Shown here piece by piece: positions 28,701 to 37,737 of a DNA stretch of 64,000 nt. Within the stretch, counting starts at the first letter, position 1. Every line of letters begins with the position of its first letter. A program made the position numbers and the translations under genes. The notes beneath the pieces were generated by a model. The model was not told the DNA's origin. It was given only the letters and a program-made list of their open reading frames with translations, and ran no database searches. Source of the stretch: Methanobrevibacter millerae (GTDB lineage Archaea; Methanobacteriota; Methanobacteria; Methanobacteriales; Methanobacteriaceae); contig SUTF01000002.1 of assembly GCA_015063005.1 (NCBI GenBank), positions 134,353 to 198,352 on the forward strand, written 5' to 3'.

Positions 28701-30293
28701 CAATATAGATGTATTACCATCAATTACAGTAATTTCGTATAAACCTGACATTTCTTTATAATGTGTACTATTAAACTTAGCTAAAATGTCATAAATTCCA
28801 GGACGTAAGTTAATCTTTAAACTTGCAGTACCGTTTTCATCAGTATTTCTGGAGTATGATTTACCATTAACAGTAAAGTATACTGGTTGGCCAACTATAG
28901 GAACATCATATCCATCAGTAACAGTAACATTAAAGCTTTCACCAGCATGATAATATATTATAGCATCACTTGCATCAAATACAGTATCATATTGATCTCT
29001 TATAGTAATAGTATTGGTTGTTTCTGATGATTTATACTTATCAAGACCATAGTAATAATAAGTTACATTATGAACACCAGTAATTAAATCAATACCAGTA
29101 AATGTAACTACACCATTATCATCAGTATAATTAGTATATGTAGTGCCTGCAATAAGAGTAACTTCCTGACCAGGTATGGTATAACCTAATTGATTATATA
29201 AAGTAGCATTAACTGTTACATTATCATCAGCATAAAATGAATAACTATGAGTTTCAATATAAGTTGCAGAAGAACCAATTACTTCAATAATATTTGAATG
29301 AGCATAATCATCATTAGGATTATATGCAGTAATAATATATGTACCTGGTTCTAAGTTAATGTTAAGTCTAGCAACACCAGTAGCATTAGTGGTACGTGTA
29401 TAGAATACACCATTAATATTAAATGTTATATTAGTATCTGCTAATGGAGAACCATCACTACCTAAGAAAGTAGCATAATATTGATTATTGTCACGATATA
29501 CTTTAGTCAAATCATTGCCTGAAATAGTAGGCAATACAGTAATATTATTAGAATACATGAATTCAGTTACAGGATGAATAGCAGTTAATATATATTCACC
29601 TTCATGTAAGTTAATATTAAGTCTAGCAACACCACTTGCATTGGTAGTACGCGTATAGAATACACCATTAATATTAAATGTTACATTTGTATCGGCCAAT
29701 GGAGAACCATCACCATTTAAGAATTTTGCATAATATTGAGTACCATTTCTATAATATTTTACAATATCCTCACCTGATATGGTAGGATAAACTGTACAGG
29801 TAGAAGTTGTTTTTGTATCTATATATTCATCGCTACCTGCATAATATACATTAAAATCATAAGTATTAGGATTTAAATTAATTGCAACGGAAGCCTGACC
29901 ATTACTGTCTGTGATTCTAGTATAGTTTACACCAGAAATTTCAAATACTAAACTTTCATTAGCTAGGACATTACCATTAATATCACTTAATGTAGCAATG
30001 AATCTTGTTCCGTTCTTATAATATAAGTCTATATTTGGTGCATCGATTACAACAGCTGTTTTTGTAGTTTCATTACTTGCACCAATTGTGTTATCATTTA
30101 AATTAGTATCAGCGTTGTTAATTGATAAACTATTTGAATCTGATCCTACACCCATATTATCTACTGACAGCAATTCCATTGAGGAATCTTGTCCAGCATA
30201 GGTATCATTAATACTTACTTCACTTGCAGAAATAAAACCAATCGATAAAAAAGCGATTAATATTATCAATGCTAGATAAATTCGTTTTTTCAA
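25794..30293 (-). CDS. pseudomurein-binding surface protein with glycosidase-like and transglutaminase-like domains
   Basis: 1499 residues, TTG start with GGAGGT upstream, and a signal peptide (LALIILIAFLSIGFISASE). Domains in order: about seven Ig-like repeats (FNINGVFYTRTTNATGVARLNINL type) to residue about 715; a TIM-barrel region like GHL/DUF-type glycosidases, about 718-1000 (GYWVFGRDMYNVDL, GVHMDYLRYPG, DVIVPMQYKGNY); two pseudomurein-binding repeats; a Cys-pair zinc-like insert (CPVC...CYHC); two more pseudomurein-binding repeats (YTLQQFLYLMGYAI); and a C-terminal transglutaminase fold, about 1390-1499, with Cys (GNCCDQAQ), His (YGHVWVQ) and Asp (NADPTS), as in pseudomurein endoisopeptidases. 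It probably trims or remodels the cell's own wall. The glycosidase activity is inferred. Confidence 0.85.
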   Translation of the reverse strand: MKKRIYLALIILIAFLSIGFISASEVSINDTYAGQDSSMELLSVDNMGVGSDSNSLSINNADTNLNDNTIGASNETTKTAVVIDAPNIDLYYKNGTRFIATLSDINGNVLANESLVFEISGVNYTRITDSNGQASVAINLNPNTYDFNVYYAGSDEYIDTKTTSTCTVYPTISGEDIVKYYRNGTQYYAKFLNGDGSPLADTNVTFNINGVFYTRTTNASGVARLNINLHEGEYILTAIHPVTEFMYSNNITVLPTISGNDLTKVYRDNNQYYATFLGSDGSPLADTNITFNINGVFYTRTTNATGVARLNINLEPGTYIITAYNPNDDYAHSNIIEVIGSSATYIETHSYSFYADDNVTVNATLYNQLGYTIPGQEVTLIAGTTYTNYTDDNGVVTFTGIDLITGVHNVTYYYYGLDKYKSSETTNTITIRDQYDTVFDASDAIIYYHAGESFNVTVTDGYDVPIVGQPVYFTVNGKSYSRNTDENGTASLKINLRPGIYDILAKFNSTHYKEMSGLYEITVIDGNTSILDGQNITIGEGSGKSFDVTLKVGDIALPQRNVIFNINGVNYTRVTDDNGIAKININLNAGQYLIKYYYLGEDRISSASGESYVTVKARSATSLSWKSATSFVSDSDVNLQVLLVDSNNTPLSEREVVYSISSKDYAVTTDASGIAALTRSLSAGSYSVSYKYEGDDDYLPSEGSTTIAVTKSQTDSSGFGYWVFGRDMYNVDLATLSSKGTTDIFLNFYAFTTHGESAVLSWIKSANSYGINVHIWMQAFYDGSWINPVSGGSVNTAYFNEVINEAKYYAGLTGVAGVHMDYLRYPGNAYQTSGGAAAITEFVKQVTAACREVNPNIIMSAAVMPETTNNIYYYGQDIPAITRYLDVIVPMQYKGNYNAGTSWLASTTKWFVQNSNGAEVWSGLQSYVSDNDLTKLLATELTNDAQTCLDNGADGVILFRFGLSNFIDFSSLDTPSYGDEITVNDVLAAATDLKESIEANLELPSSVTVGDNTYTVPQFLAMMTQALLSLDGQVTSEIVAHIVTAPDNSTGDDIYVQFDTDQMLNVALAVYDYCILNNQAPNFMSTSMGDVKYETLVYLYARILAYYDANEALPSTALVNNFLDHPTLTVNMLPSYSTSEYSYQNYTTTWLNYCPVCDRYGTLLINPKGSVEGELTCYHCDSDFCGVTGHEKDSTSNYTLTRLSESVPVTPGKTGDEISLASVIDGAVYLKAYIEENEDTPEYIVLDEGKYTLQQFLYLMGYAILEINASSTEDIALEEISGGPSTPSGDVIDASLSKEDYMDVVLRVTNFIIDNNWIPNYASSTVGKIIYYELLDSFSRILNYYSENGDLPSSVKIVYSGVSSKSISDLSKSLIKGLSTERDKAVALYNYVRDYISYSFYYNTQKGAEGTLTSGSGNCCDQAQLLVAMARSVNMTVRFATGYCTFSSGSTYGHVWVQFLIGGSWINADPTSTRNSFGVINNWNTGSYTNRGTFDVLPY

Positions 30294-30302
30294 AATATTT
30301 TA

Positions 30303-30776
30303 CCTCCTTATTAACAAATTTAACAACTATGAAAAAAATCTAATTTTTCATTATGTTTATACTATATTAAGAATATCTTATATAAAGTTATTTATTTAAT
30401 TAATGGCCGTATTCAAGAGTAATTCTTAATTTTATAACTTAAAATAAGTAAAAATAAAATATTAAGCAATATTATTTGTAATTTATAGCCTAAAAGATTA
30501 AAAAGAACTAATTTATACTATCAAGATAAGGAATATTATGAAATGTTAAAACATTAGTAAAATGCTTATTAAATCAAATTCGATAAATAAATCACTATTA
30601 AAATTAAAAATAAGTAATATAAATAAATATTTAATATAAATTAATAATTTTAATCAATATAACAGTAAAACAAACAATGTAAATCCAATTTAAATCAAAT
30701 TTTGAAAAATTGAAAAAATAAGTAAAAAAAATATGAAATAAACAAATCAGATAATGATTTGTTCATCACATGAATA
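30303..30776. other. AT-rich gene-free stretch between two surface-protein genes
   Basis: It contains the likely promoter of the 1499-aa gene (TATA-like tttatataag on the minus strand, about 30381-30390, giving a leader of about 60 bases). No DtxR-like palindrome, open frame or clear hairpin is visible in the rest. Confidence 0.5.
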
Positions 30777-33254
30777 TTAACGACCGACAGATGCGAAATA
30801 TCCTCCCTTAACAAATTGGTTAATAATACCTTGAGTCGTAGGATATGCACAATATTTTATATTATTGGAATATAAATAATCATCAACATTTCTGATTGAC
30901 GGATCAGTACTGCTGAAGTCATCATCCCATGCTCTGTCAGCAGAATAACCTCTGAAGTCCCCATAACGATACGGGGCCATACCTGCAGGATTTGTCCATC
31001 CGGCAGTATCCCAAATTGGAACACAGACAACATTTTTAGCTTTCAATAGGTTTTGGACATAACTTGAAGCAAGTTCCCGTATAGTACCTGCACAGAAGCC
31101 ATTATACAAAGTAATAAGAATATAATTGTTAGGAACATTGTAATAATCTTCATAATGAGAATTACTAAAGGTATCACCAACAGTCACATCCCAGCCCGCT
31201 TGAGATAAGGCTCTTGCTATATCCCATTTTTTAGCATCAGAACCGCCATCAGCATCAATGAATACCTTATTTCCTTTTATAGAATAAGCGTTATCCGCAG
31301 TCGTACCATAATTTAGTATCGGAACACTTTTAGAGGAAATGACATAGCCATAATTAGGCAATGTTCCAGCATTGTTTGAATAGAAATTCAAAACATTATT
31401 CAAAATGACCAAATAGTCATCATATCTAAGAATACCCACACTTGTAGAAATTGTATTAGGAACCTTATTGTTATTATTCATCCATGAAGAAAGTTCTTTA
31501 GATAATTTTGTATATTCTGCTTTTTTAATCAGACCTGAATAAAGAGTCTCACCCACTATCGCATCAGGACTGCGAATTCCATTGATAAGCACAACATCAT
31601 TTGGATTGGAAGACACAATATGGGCAACAGCCTCATTTATCATATAAAATGCTTCATAAAATGTCAATCCTCCAATTGGAGATTCAACTTTATCCGGAAA
31701 GTCGTTATGTGACAAATAATAATTCCTTAAACTTTTTGAAACAGAAATGACATTATTAATGGATATTTGAGTAGTTTTCAATTTAATTAATATTGAATTT
31801 GATATCATGGCTCCATTATATGATGAAGTTATAATATAAACTCCCTTATCCAGATTAATATTTAATGAAGCAACACCATCACTGCCAGTAGTTCTGTTAT
31901 AAAATACTCCGTTGATGTTGAACGTGATATTTTGACCTGCAAAATTATTTCCTTGACCGTCAAGCAATTTAGCCTTAAATTTTGTTCCGTCCCTATTAAT
32001 CATTGAAATATCATCGGCACTCAAGATTGGTTTTACAACTATATTATTGGATATGCTGCTTACACCATACATAGCAGTAATTATGTATTTGCCCGGTGCC
32101 AAGTTAATATTCATTTTAGCATGTCCTGATTCGTTAGTTTTTCTTTCATAGATTACTCCATTAATATTAAATTTAACAATTTCATCAGATCCAACTGCAT
32201 TACCGTCATCCCCAATTATTTTTACGACATACTGGGAATCATTCTTGAAATATTTGACAAGATTATGATTTTCACTTATTTTGGAAAGGACAAGGATATT
32301 GCTTGAAGCCATGTCTCCATTAAAGGGGTTAGTGGCAGTTATAATATAGTTTCCCGGAGAAAGGTTAATGTTTAATCTAGCTGTACCATTTTCATTAGTC
32401 TTACGTTGATATAATATCCCATTAATGTTAAATGAAACACTTGTGCCATTTGCTAAAGGAGATCCATATCCATTTAAAAATTTAGCAAAATATTGGGTAT
32501 CATTGCCTTGCATCTTAACGATATTTTGAGAAGAAATAGTGGACAATACTGTAATTTTATTAGAATACATATAATTTGTCTTTGGATGTATGGCAGTTAT
32601 TGTATAGGTATCAGGCTTTAAATTAATATTTAATCTTGCAATACCAGTGGCATTAGTCAAACGAGTATACATCACCCCATTGATATTGAAAGTAACATTT
32701 GAATTTGTTAATGGAGAACCGTCCCCATTTAGAAATGTAGCATAATACTGAGTTTCATTTCTATAATATTTTATAACATCTTTACCTCCAACGGTAGGAT
32801 AAATATCACATTGAGAGGTTACTTTAGCATCACAATAGAAATCATCACCTGCATAATATGTGATCAAATCATAAGTCCCAGGAAGTAAATTGATTGCAAT
32901 TGAAGCACTACCGCTACTGTCTGTAGTTCTTGTATAGTTTACACCAGAAATAGCAAATATTAAACTTTGATTTGCTAACTTATTGCCATCAATGTCAGTT
33001 AAGGTAGCTACAAATCTTGTTCCGTTTTTATAATATAATTTGATGTCCGGTGCATCAATAGTCACATCTTTTTTTGAAACATTAACTGCTGAAATCGCAT
33101 CGGTTGACAAGTCTGACCAGACACCATCATCAACAGACAAAGAATTTGAAGAAATTTGAACATAAGTATTATTTTCACTTATTTCATTAGCAGAAACAGA
33201 AGCAATAGATAAAAATACGACAAATATCATCAATAAAAAAATCATTTTTTTCAA
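30777..33254 (-). CDS. pseudomurein-binding surface protein with unassigned C-terminal domain
   Basis: 825 residues from TTG 33254, which sits at the same distance from its GGAGGT as the TTG start of the neighbouring 1499-aa gene; the longer GTG start at 33269 overlaps the ribosome site. A signal peptide (FLLMIFVVFLSIASVSANE) is followed by five or six Ig-like repeats (FNINGVxYxRxT...LNINLxPGxYIITA), then two pseudomurein-binding repeats (SLRNYYLSHNDFPDKV..., ELSSWMNNNNKVPNTI...). The last about 200 residues (KVFIDADGGSDAKKWDIARAL..., VPIWDTAGWTNPAGM, AYPTTQGIINQFVKGG) do not match a family I know. It is probably wall-bound by the repeats. Confidence 0.8.
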   Translation of the reverse strand: MKKMIFLLMIFVVFLSIASVSANEISENNTYVQISSNSLSVDDGVWSDLSTDAISAVNVSKKDVTIDAPDIKLYYKNGTRFVATLTDIDGNKLANQSLIFAISGVNYTRTTDSSGSASIAINLLPGTYDLITYYAGDDFYCDAKVTSQCDIYPTVGGKDVIKYYRNETQYYATFLNGDGSPLTNSNVTFNINGVMYTRLTNATGIARLNINLKPDTYTITAIHPKTNYMYSNKITVLSTISSQNIVKMQGNDTQYFAKFLNGYGSPLANGTSVSFNINGILYQRKTNENGTARLNINLSPGNYIITATNPFNGDMASSNILVLSKISENHNLVKYFKNDSQYVVKIIGDDGNAVGSDEIVKFNINGVIYERKTNESGHAKMNINLAPGKYIITAMYGVSSISNNIVVKPILSADDISMINRDGTKFKAKLLDGQGNNFAGQNITFNINGVFYNRTTGSDGVASLNINLDKGVYIITSSYNGAMISNSILIKLKTTQISINNVISVSKSLRNYYLSHNDFPDKVESPIGGLTFYEAFYMINEAVAHIVSSNPNDVVLINGIRSPDAIVGETLYSGLIKKAEYTKLSKELSSWMNNNNKVPNTISTSVGILRYDDYLVILNNVLNFYSNNAGTLPNYGYVISSKSVPILNYGTTADNAYSIKGNKVFIDADGGSDAKKWDIARALSQAGWDVTVGDTFSNSHYEDYYNVPNNYILITLYNGFCAGTIRELASSYVQNLLKAKNVVCVPIWDTAGWTNPAGMAPYRYGDFRGYSADRAWDDDFSSTDPSIRNVDDYLYSNNIKYCAYPTTQGIINQFVKGGYFASVGR

Positions 33255-33360
33255 AAATTTTACCTCCACAATATAATGATTCAGAAAAAACTGAAAAATT
33301 CTTATTATATATAATATATTGAAAAAAATGTTATATAAATTAATTTATTTTGAAAAAAAT

Positions 33361-33390
33361 AGAAAAAAGGATGTAAATAAAGTTTACATC
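33361..33390 (-). terminator. terminator of the thermosome gene
   Basis: GATGTAAA (33370-33377) pairs with TTTACATC (33383-33390), spanning the thsA stop codon; the minus strand continues CTTTTTTCTATTTTTTTC. Confidence 0.6.
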
Positions 33391-35042
33391 ATTGGAGGCA
33401 TTCCGCCCATACCACCCATACCACCCATTCCAGGCATAGGAGGCATTCCACTATCATCATTTCCAGACTCGTCTGCACCAGTGGAATTGAGTGCATTTCT
33501 AGCTGCAATCATGTCGTCTATACGGAGAATCATTTCAGCAGCTTCGCCAGCAGACTGAAGAGCTTGAACTTTAACTCTTAAAGGTTCGATAACTCCAGCA
33601 TCTTTCATGTCTACAACTTCACCGGTAAATACATTGATACCGATAGCGTTTGAGTCTTCGTGAGCAGCTTTCAAATCAGCAATTAAGTTAATGGTGTCTA
33701 AACCTGCATTTTCGATTAAGGTTCTTGGAATAACTTCTAAAGCTTCAGCATATTTTAAAATAGCTAATTGTTCTCTTCCACTTACGGATTCACCATAATC
33801 TCTTAATTCTTTTACTAAATCGATTTCGCAAGCTCCTCCACCAATGAGAACTTTACCTTCTTCAATGGTAGCAGCAACTACACCTAAAGCATCATCTAAA
33901 GCTCTTGCGATTTGTTCGGTTACGTAACGGGTACTTCCTCTGAGCACAATGGAGGATGCTTTTGGATTTTCACACTCTTCAATGAAAGTCAATTTGTGGT
34001 CGAAGAGTTTTTCAAGATATACTTTACCTGCATAACCTAACTTGTCTTCAGATAAGTCTTCGATATCAGTTACTAATTTAGCACCAGTAGCTTTTTCGAT
34101 TCTTTCCATATCAGATTTTTTAACTCTTTTGAATGCCATGATTCCTGCTTTTTTAAGGTAATGTTCTGCTAAATCATCAATTCCTTTTTGACAGAACAAT
34201 ACGTTAGCTCCAGAATCAACAATTTGATTTACTAAATCCTTAATCATTTCTTCTTCATTATCCAAGAATGCAGCAAATTGATCAGGTGAAGTGATATCAA
34301 TTTTGGTACTGGTATTGATATCTTTCAATTCAATAGGATATTTCATGATTGCAATTTTTGCATCTTCAACAACTTCAGGCATGTTTTTGGATAAAGGAGT
34401 TTTATCGATTACAATACCTTCAGCCAAGAATGAATCTTCTACAGAATCACCTGAAACTCTTTGGATATTAATGTTATCAATGTCAGATTCGCCATCTTCT
34501 TCAATTCTTAAAGCAGCGTCAACAACTAATTCTGCTAAATGTTCTTTTGCATAATCTGATCCTTTACCACTCATTGCAGTTACAGCAACTTTTTGAAGAG
34601 TTTCTTTATCGTCAGCATCGATTGCAATTTCGTTTAAGATTTCTACAGCTTTTGAAGTTGCGTTTCTAAATCCTTTAACGACAACGGAAGTAGCAATACC
34701 GTCTTCTAATAATTCTTCAGCTTTAGCTAATAATTCACCAGCGATAACAACAACAGAAGTAGTTCCGTCTCCAACAATTTCTTCTTGTTTTTTAGCTGTT
34801 TCCACAAGCATACGTGCAGCTGGTTGTGCAATATCCATTTCTCTCATTATAGTTGCACCATCATTAGTGATAGTAATATCGCCCATACCACTAACGAGCA
34901 TTTTGTCCATTCCTTTAGGACCGAGAGTGGTTCTTACAATACCTGCTAATACTTTAGCAGCAGTAATATTCATTCTTAAAGCATCTCTTTTAGAATATCT
35001 TTCGGTTCCTTCAGGAAGAATAAATATTGGTTGATTTGCCAT
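33384..35042 (-). CDS. thsA: thermosome (group II chaperonin) subunit
   Basis: 552 residues. Signatures are [41 protein letters not shown] and a Gly/Met-rich C-terminal tail ([12 protein letters not shown]). It forms the two-ring archaeal folding chamber driven by ATP. It is transcribed alone, divergently from the TPR gene at 35178. Confidence 0.97.
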   Translation of the reverse strand: MANQPIFILPEGTERYSKRDALRMNITAAKVLAGIVRTTLGPKGMDKMLVSGMGDITITNDGATIMREMDIAQPAARMLVETAKKQEEIVGDGTTSVVVIAGELLAKAEELLEDGIATSVVVKGFRNATSKAVEILNEIAIDADDKETLQKVAVTAMSGKGSDYAKEHLAELVVDAALRIEEDGESDIDNINIQRVSGDSVEDSFLAEGIVIDKTPLSKNMPEVVEDAKIAIMKYPIELKDINTSTKIDITSPDQFAAFLDNEEEMIKDLVNQIVDSGANVLFCQKGIDDLAEHYLKKAGIMAFKRVKKSDMERIEKATGAKLVTDIEDLSEDKLGYAGKVYLEKLFDHKLTFIEECENPKASSIVLRGSTRYVTEQIARALDDALGVVAATIEEGKVLIGGGACEIDLVKELRDYGESVSGREQLAILKYAEALEVIPRTLIENAGLDTINLIADLKAAHEDSNAIGINVFTGEVVDMKDAGVIEPLRVKVQALQSAGEAAEMILRIDDMIAARNALNSTGADESGNDDSGMPPMPGMGGMGGMGGMPPMM

Positions 35043-35177
35043 TTATTTTCACCTTTAAAATTAATTAATAATATAATATAAAAATTAAGAATTATATTTT
35101 TATACATTATTAATATTGATTTGTGGTAATATAAAAAGATTACTTTATTAAAGCAATTTTATATAATATAATATATT

Positions 35178-36206
35178 ATGTATCAAAAAATCATTGAAGA
35201 TATAAAAAGGAACCTTGGTGAAAACAACGATTTGAATCGCAAATACCTGATATCCCAAATCGACATCTACAAAAACCATGAATATTCAACAGAGATAGTA
35301 AAGGAAATCTCCAGAATGATTTGGGATTGCTTAACACCACAAGAGCAGGAAGAGTTCGCCAGAATCATAGAGGAGGAAAATCCAATTAAGGAAATACTGA
35401 TTGAAGTCGAATTTTATATTCAAAACAATGACTATGAAACCGCTTTGGAAAAATTGGATACCTTCATGAAGACAAATCCGAAACTATACGAAAACGACAA
35501 AGTCAATGAATACCACAGTTTCCAAAACCCCTTAGAGGAATTGATTTTCAATGAATTTATAGGATGCGAAAAAGAGCTTAGATACATACCGGACAACCAG
35601 CCGATTGAGGATTTATATTATGCTTATGGATTTCTCCTGAGAGATGCATCACGTTTGGATGAAGCTGAAACTGCCCTAAAAGAGGCGTTGAATCTGAATC
35701 CTGTTTCCACAAAAATAATTTTGGAGCTATGTGACATCTATAAAATGAGAACTCCAACATTCAACAAGTTCTATTTCTACAATATGGACGCCCTCAGATA
35801 TGCATATTCAGGATATGAACTTGCAAGAATCTATAAAAACTTCGGATTCTATTATTATGAGGAGGGCAACATCGAACTGACAATAGCCTGCTACAAGTAC
35901 AGTCTAAAATATGAAAATGATCCTTTCACCAGAGAAAGGGTGGAGTTGATTGAGTCAAATAAGAAAATCACCCTATCAGATGAGGAATGCATGGAATACA
36001 TGAAAAGCAAGCATATCAAATGTGGGGCAAACCCGTTCATTGTTGAAAATATGGAAAAATTGGCAGCAGAATACGAAAATGACAATCTTTATGACCAGGC
36101 ATTGTATTTCTACAGGCTTTTATACAGCATCGAAAAAGATGAAGAAACTTTCAAAAAAATAAAATCCCTGGATATGAAAACTAGAAGAGTCAAAAGAAAA
36201 ATTTAA
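35178..36206 (+). CDS. TPR-repeat protein
   Basis: 342 residues, acidic, no signal peptide. Repeated helical pairs such as NNDYETALEKLDTFMKTNP, ASRLDEAETALKEALNLNP and NLYDQALYFYRLLYSIEKD match the tetratricopeptide pattern, so it is probably a protein-interaction scaffold. The partner is unknown; it lies divergent from the thermosome gene, which does not prove a link. The Tyr-rich centre (YNMDALRYAYSGYELARIYKN) looks like further degenerate repeats. Confidence 0.75.
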   Translation: MYQKIIEDIKRNLGENNDLNRKYLISQIDIYKNHEYSTEIVKEISRMIWDCLTPQEQEEFARIIEEENPIKEILIEVEFYIQNNDYETALEKLDTFMKTNPKLYENDKVNEYHSFQNPLEELIFNEFIGCEKELRYIPDNQPIEDLYYAYGFLLRDASRLDEAETALKEALNLNPVSTKIILELCDIYKMRTPTFNKFYFYNMDALRYAYSGYELARIYKNFGFYYYEEGNIELTIACYKYSLKYENDPFTRERVELIESNKKITLSDEECMEYMKSKHIKCGANPFIVENMEKLAAEYENDNLYDQALYFYRLLYSIEKDEETFKKIKSLDMKTRRVKRKI

Positions 36207-36243
36207 TTATAATTATTATATAATATTATATAGGTGATTTTAA

Positions 36244-36399
36244 ATGTGTTCTACCGGTGGGCCAATGGCCGATATTGATTTGAAAAAATTGAAAACCAAA
36301 AGATACAGATGTTTAGACTGTGGAAATGAATTTAAAGGATTAGGCAGAAAAGTTGTCTGTCCTTCATGCCAAAGCGACAACGTCGAATCAAAAGAATAA
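36244..36399 (+). CDS. small zinc-ribbon protein, 51 aa
   Basis: The translation MCSTGGPMADIDLKKLKTKRYRCLDCG ... VCPSCQSDNVESKE (about 16 residues between pairs) carries two CxxC zinc-ligand pairs, with a CSTGG stretch at the start. It is a single small zinc ribbon of unknown role, perhaps in RNA or protein contact. It follows the TPR gene by 37 bases and precedes the DUF116 pair, so it may be transcribed with either. Confidence 0.72.
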   Translation: MCSTGGPMADIDLKKLKTKRYRCLDCGNEFKGLGRKVVCPSCQSDNVESKE

Positions 36400-36438
36400 A
36401 TAAAAATTTATTCTTCTTTTTTTATTTTTGTGATAATT

Positions 36439-36891
36439 ATGAATATTGATTTTAACTATGATGAAATACTGTTTCTTGAGGGAGAAAGCGGTACCGTAGG
36501 CATTGTAAAGGTAGCTCATGACAACAAGATGCTATTCATAGCCACTCAAGACAACGAAGAGATAGTTCAATTCCTTGAAAAGGATGACCTGATAGCTGTT
36601 TCAAATTTCAAAAAGGATAAAAGAGCAATAAGATCACAGGCATATCTGACTCGTGAAGAAGACTCACCAATCGTGATTTTAAATAAGAATCATCCTTCAA
36701 CAAAAAGATTATCACAGGTATTGTCCGTAGGCGAAAAGGTAAATCTAAACTGCAATATTACTCCAGGAACCCATCCTGAACAAGATGTATTATGTTCATG
36801 TGACTCATTGTCTGGATTAACAATAAGCAAAACCTCAAAAGGTGTCTCATTGAACAGAAAACATGATAAATACACTATTGAAAGGTTTTAA
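36439..36891 (+). CDS. conserved hypothetical protein, 150 aa
   Basis: Starts at ATG 36439 after GTGAT; the upstream GTG at 36430 is part of that ribosome site. There is no membrane segment. The sequence alternates beta-strand-like stretches (GTVGIVKVAHDNKMLFIATQDN) with a PEQDVLCSCDS Cys pair near residue 120. I do not recognise the family. The next gene (DUF116) begins one base after the stop, so the two are coupled. Confidence 0.7.
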   Translation: MNIDFNYDEILFLEGESGTVGIVKVAHDNKMLFIATQDNEEIVQFLEKDDLIAVSNFKKDKRAIRSQAYLTREEDSPIVILNKNHPSTKRLSQVLSVGEKVNLNCNITPGTHPEQDVLCSCDSLSGLTISKTSKGVSLNRKHDKYTIERF

Positions 36892-36892
36892 C

Positions 36893-37552
36893 ATGACATT
36901 TGACTTTGAATTAATATACTCATTGCTTGGAAGGCTAATAATTTTAATCATCATATTAATTATAATATTATTTATAATACTGTTGGTGTTTAGAAGAATC
37001 TTTATAAAAATGGGAATTGTAATATTTCCAAAATTTTTCTTATTCCTAATCGATACATTGTACTCCCCATTCAAATCAATAGCTAGACTCATAAAGCTAG
37101 ATGATCATCTGATTGATGATTTAAGCATTCAGATAAGAAATGACATCAACAAGAAGAAATTTGAAAACATTCCTGCTGAAGAAACATTAATCTTTTTGCC
37201 GCATTGTCTAAGACATAGGGATTGTCCTGCAACACTTCAAAAAGAGGGAGTTAACTGTACCTGCTGCGGATTATGTTCCATAGGAGCTATCAAAAAGAAA
37301 GCAGAGCCAATGGGATATAAATTATATATTGTTCCGGGGTCAAGCTTTGTTAAAAAGATTGTGATGGAAAATAAGTTCAAGGCAGTCATTGGTGTTGCAT
37401 GCCATGAGGATTTAAATCAGATGATGATGTTGCTTTCTGACTTTTGTCCAGAAGGAGTGCTGCTTAAAAAAACAGGATGCTATGAAACAAAAGTGGATAT
37501 CAGTGAAGTATTAAAATTAATAAATTCTAAAAACCATCATAATACTTCATAA
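36893..37552 (+). CDS. DUF116 family membrane-anchored Cys-rich protein
   Basis: 219 residues from ATG 36893. An N-terminal hydrophobic anchor (LIILIIILIIILFIILLVF) is followed by the DUF116 core: LPHCLRHRDCPA, CTCCGLCSIGAIKKKAE, VPGSSFVKKIV and GVACHEDLNQMM, with many conserved Cys residues that could hold a metal or iron-sulfur cluster. The family is widespread in methanogens and its role is unknown. The upstream ATG at 36863 would overlap the previous gene and has no ribosome site. It overlaps the convergent 37527-37736 gene at its 3' end. Confidence 0.85.
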   Translation: MTFDFELIYSLLGRLIILIIILIIILFIILLVFRRIFIKMGIVIFPKFFLFLIDTLYSPFKSIARLIKLDDHLIDDLSIQIRNDINKKKFENIPAEETLIFLPHCLRHRDCPATLQKEGVNCTCCGLCSIGAIKKKAEPMGYKLYIVPGSSFVKKIVMENKFKAVIGVACHEDLNQMMMLLSDFCPEGVLLKKTGCYETKVDISEVLKLINSKNHHNTS

Positions 37553-37736
37553 ATTCCAAAGATTCTTCAGTTTCATCAAATTCATCAATGAATGATTTCA
37601 AATCATTGATAAACTCTTTTTTTCTTTCAGTTAAATCTTTAATTAGAGAATAATCCTTTTTTACTGCAATATTCATTATAATATCATCAGTTTCCAGATT
37701 AATCTCAGGTAAAAGTAACTTATCCACATCTTCCAT
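37527..37736 (-). CDS. conserved hypothetical protein downstream of hmgA, 69 aa
   Basis: It begins one base after the hmgA stop and ends inside the convergent DUF116 gene (26-base overlap). It is small, acidic and mostly helical (DLTERKKEFINDLKSFIDEFDETEESLEFMKYYDGF), with no Cys or membrane segment. I do not recognise it. Tight coupling suggests translation with hmgA rather than a chance frame. Confidence 0.55.
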   Translation of the reverse strand: MEDVDKLLLPEINLETDDIIMNIAVKKDYSLIKDLTERKKEFINDLKSFIDEFDETEESLEFMKYYDGF

Positions 37737-37737
37737 T

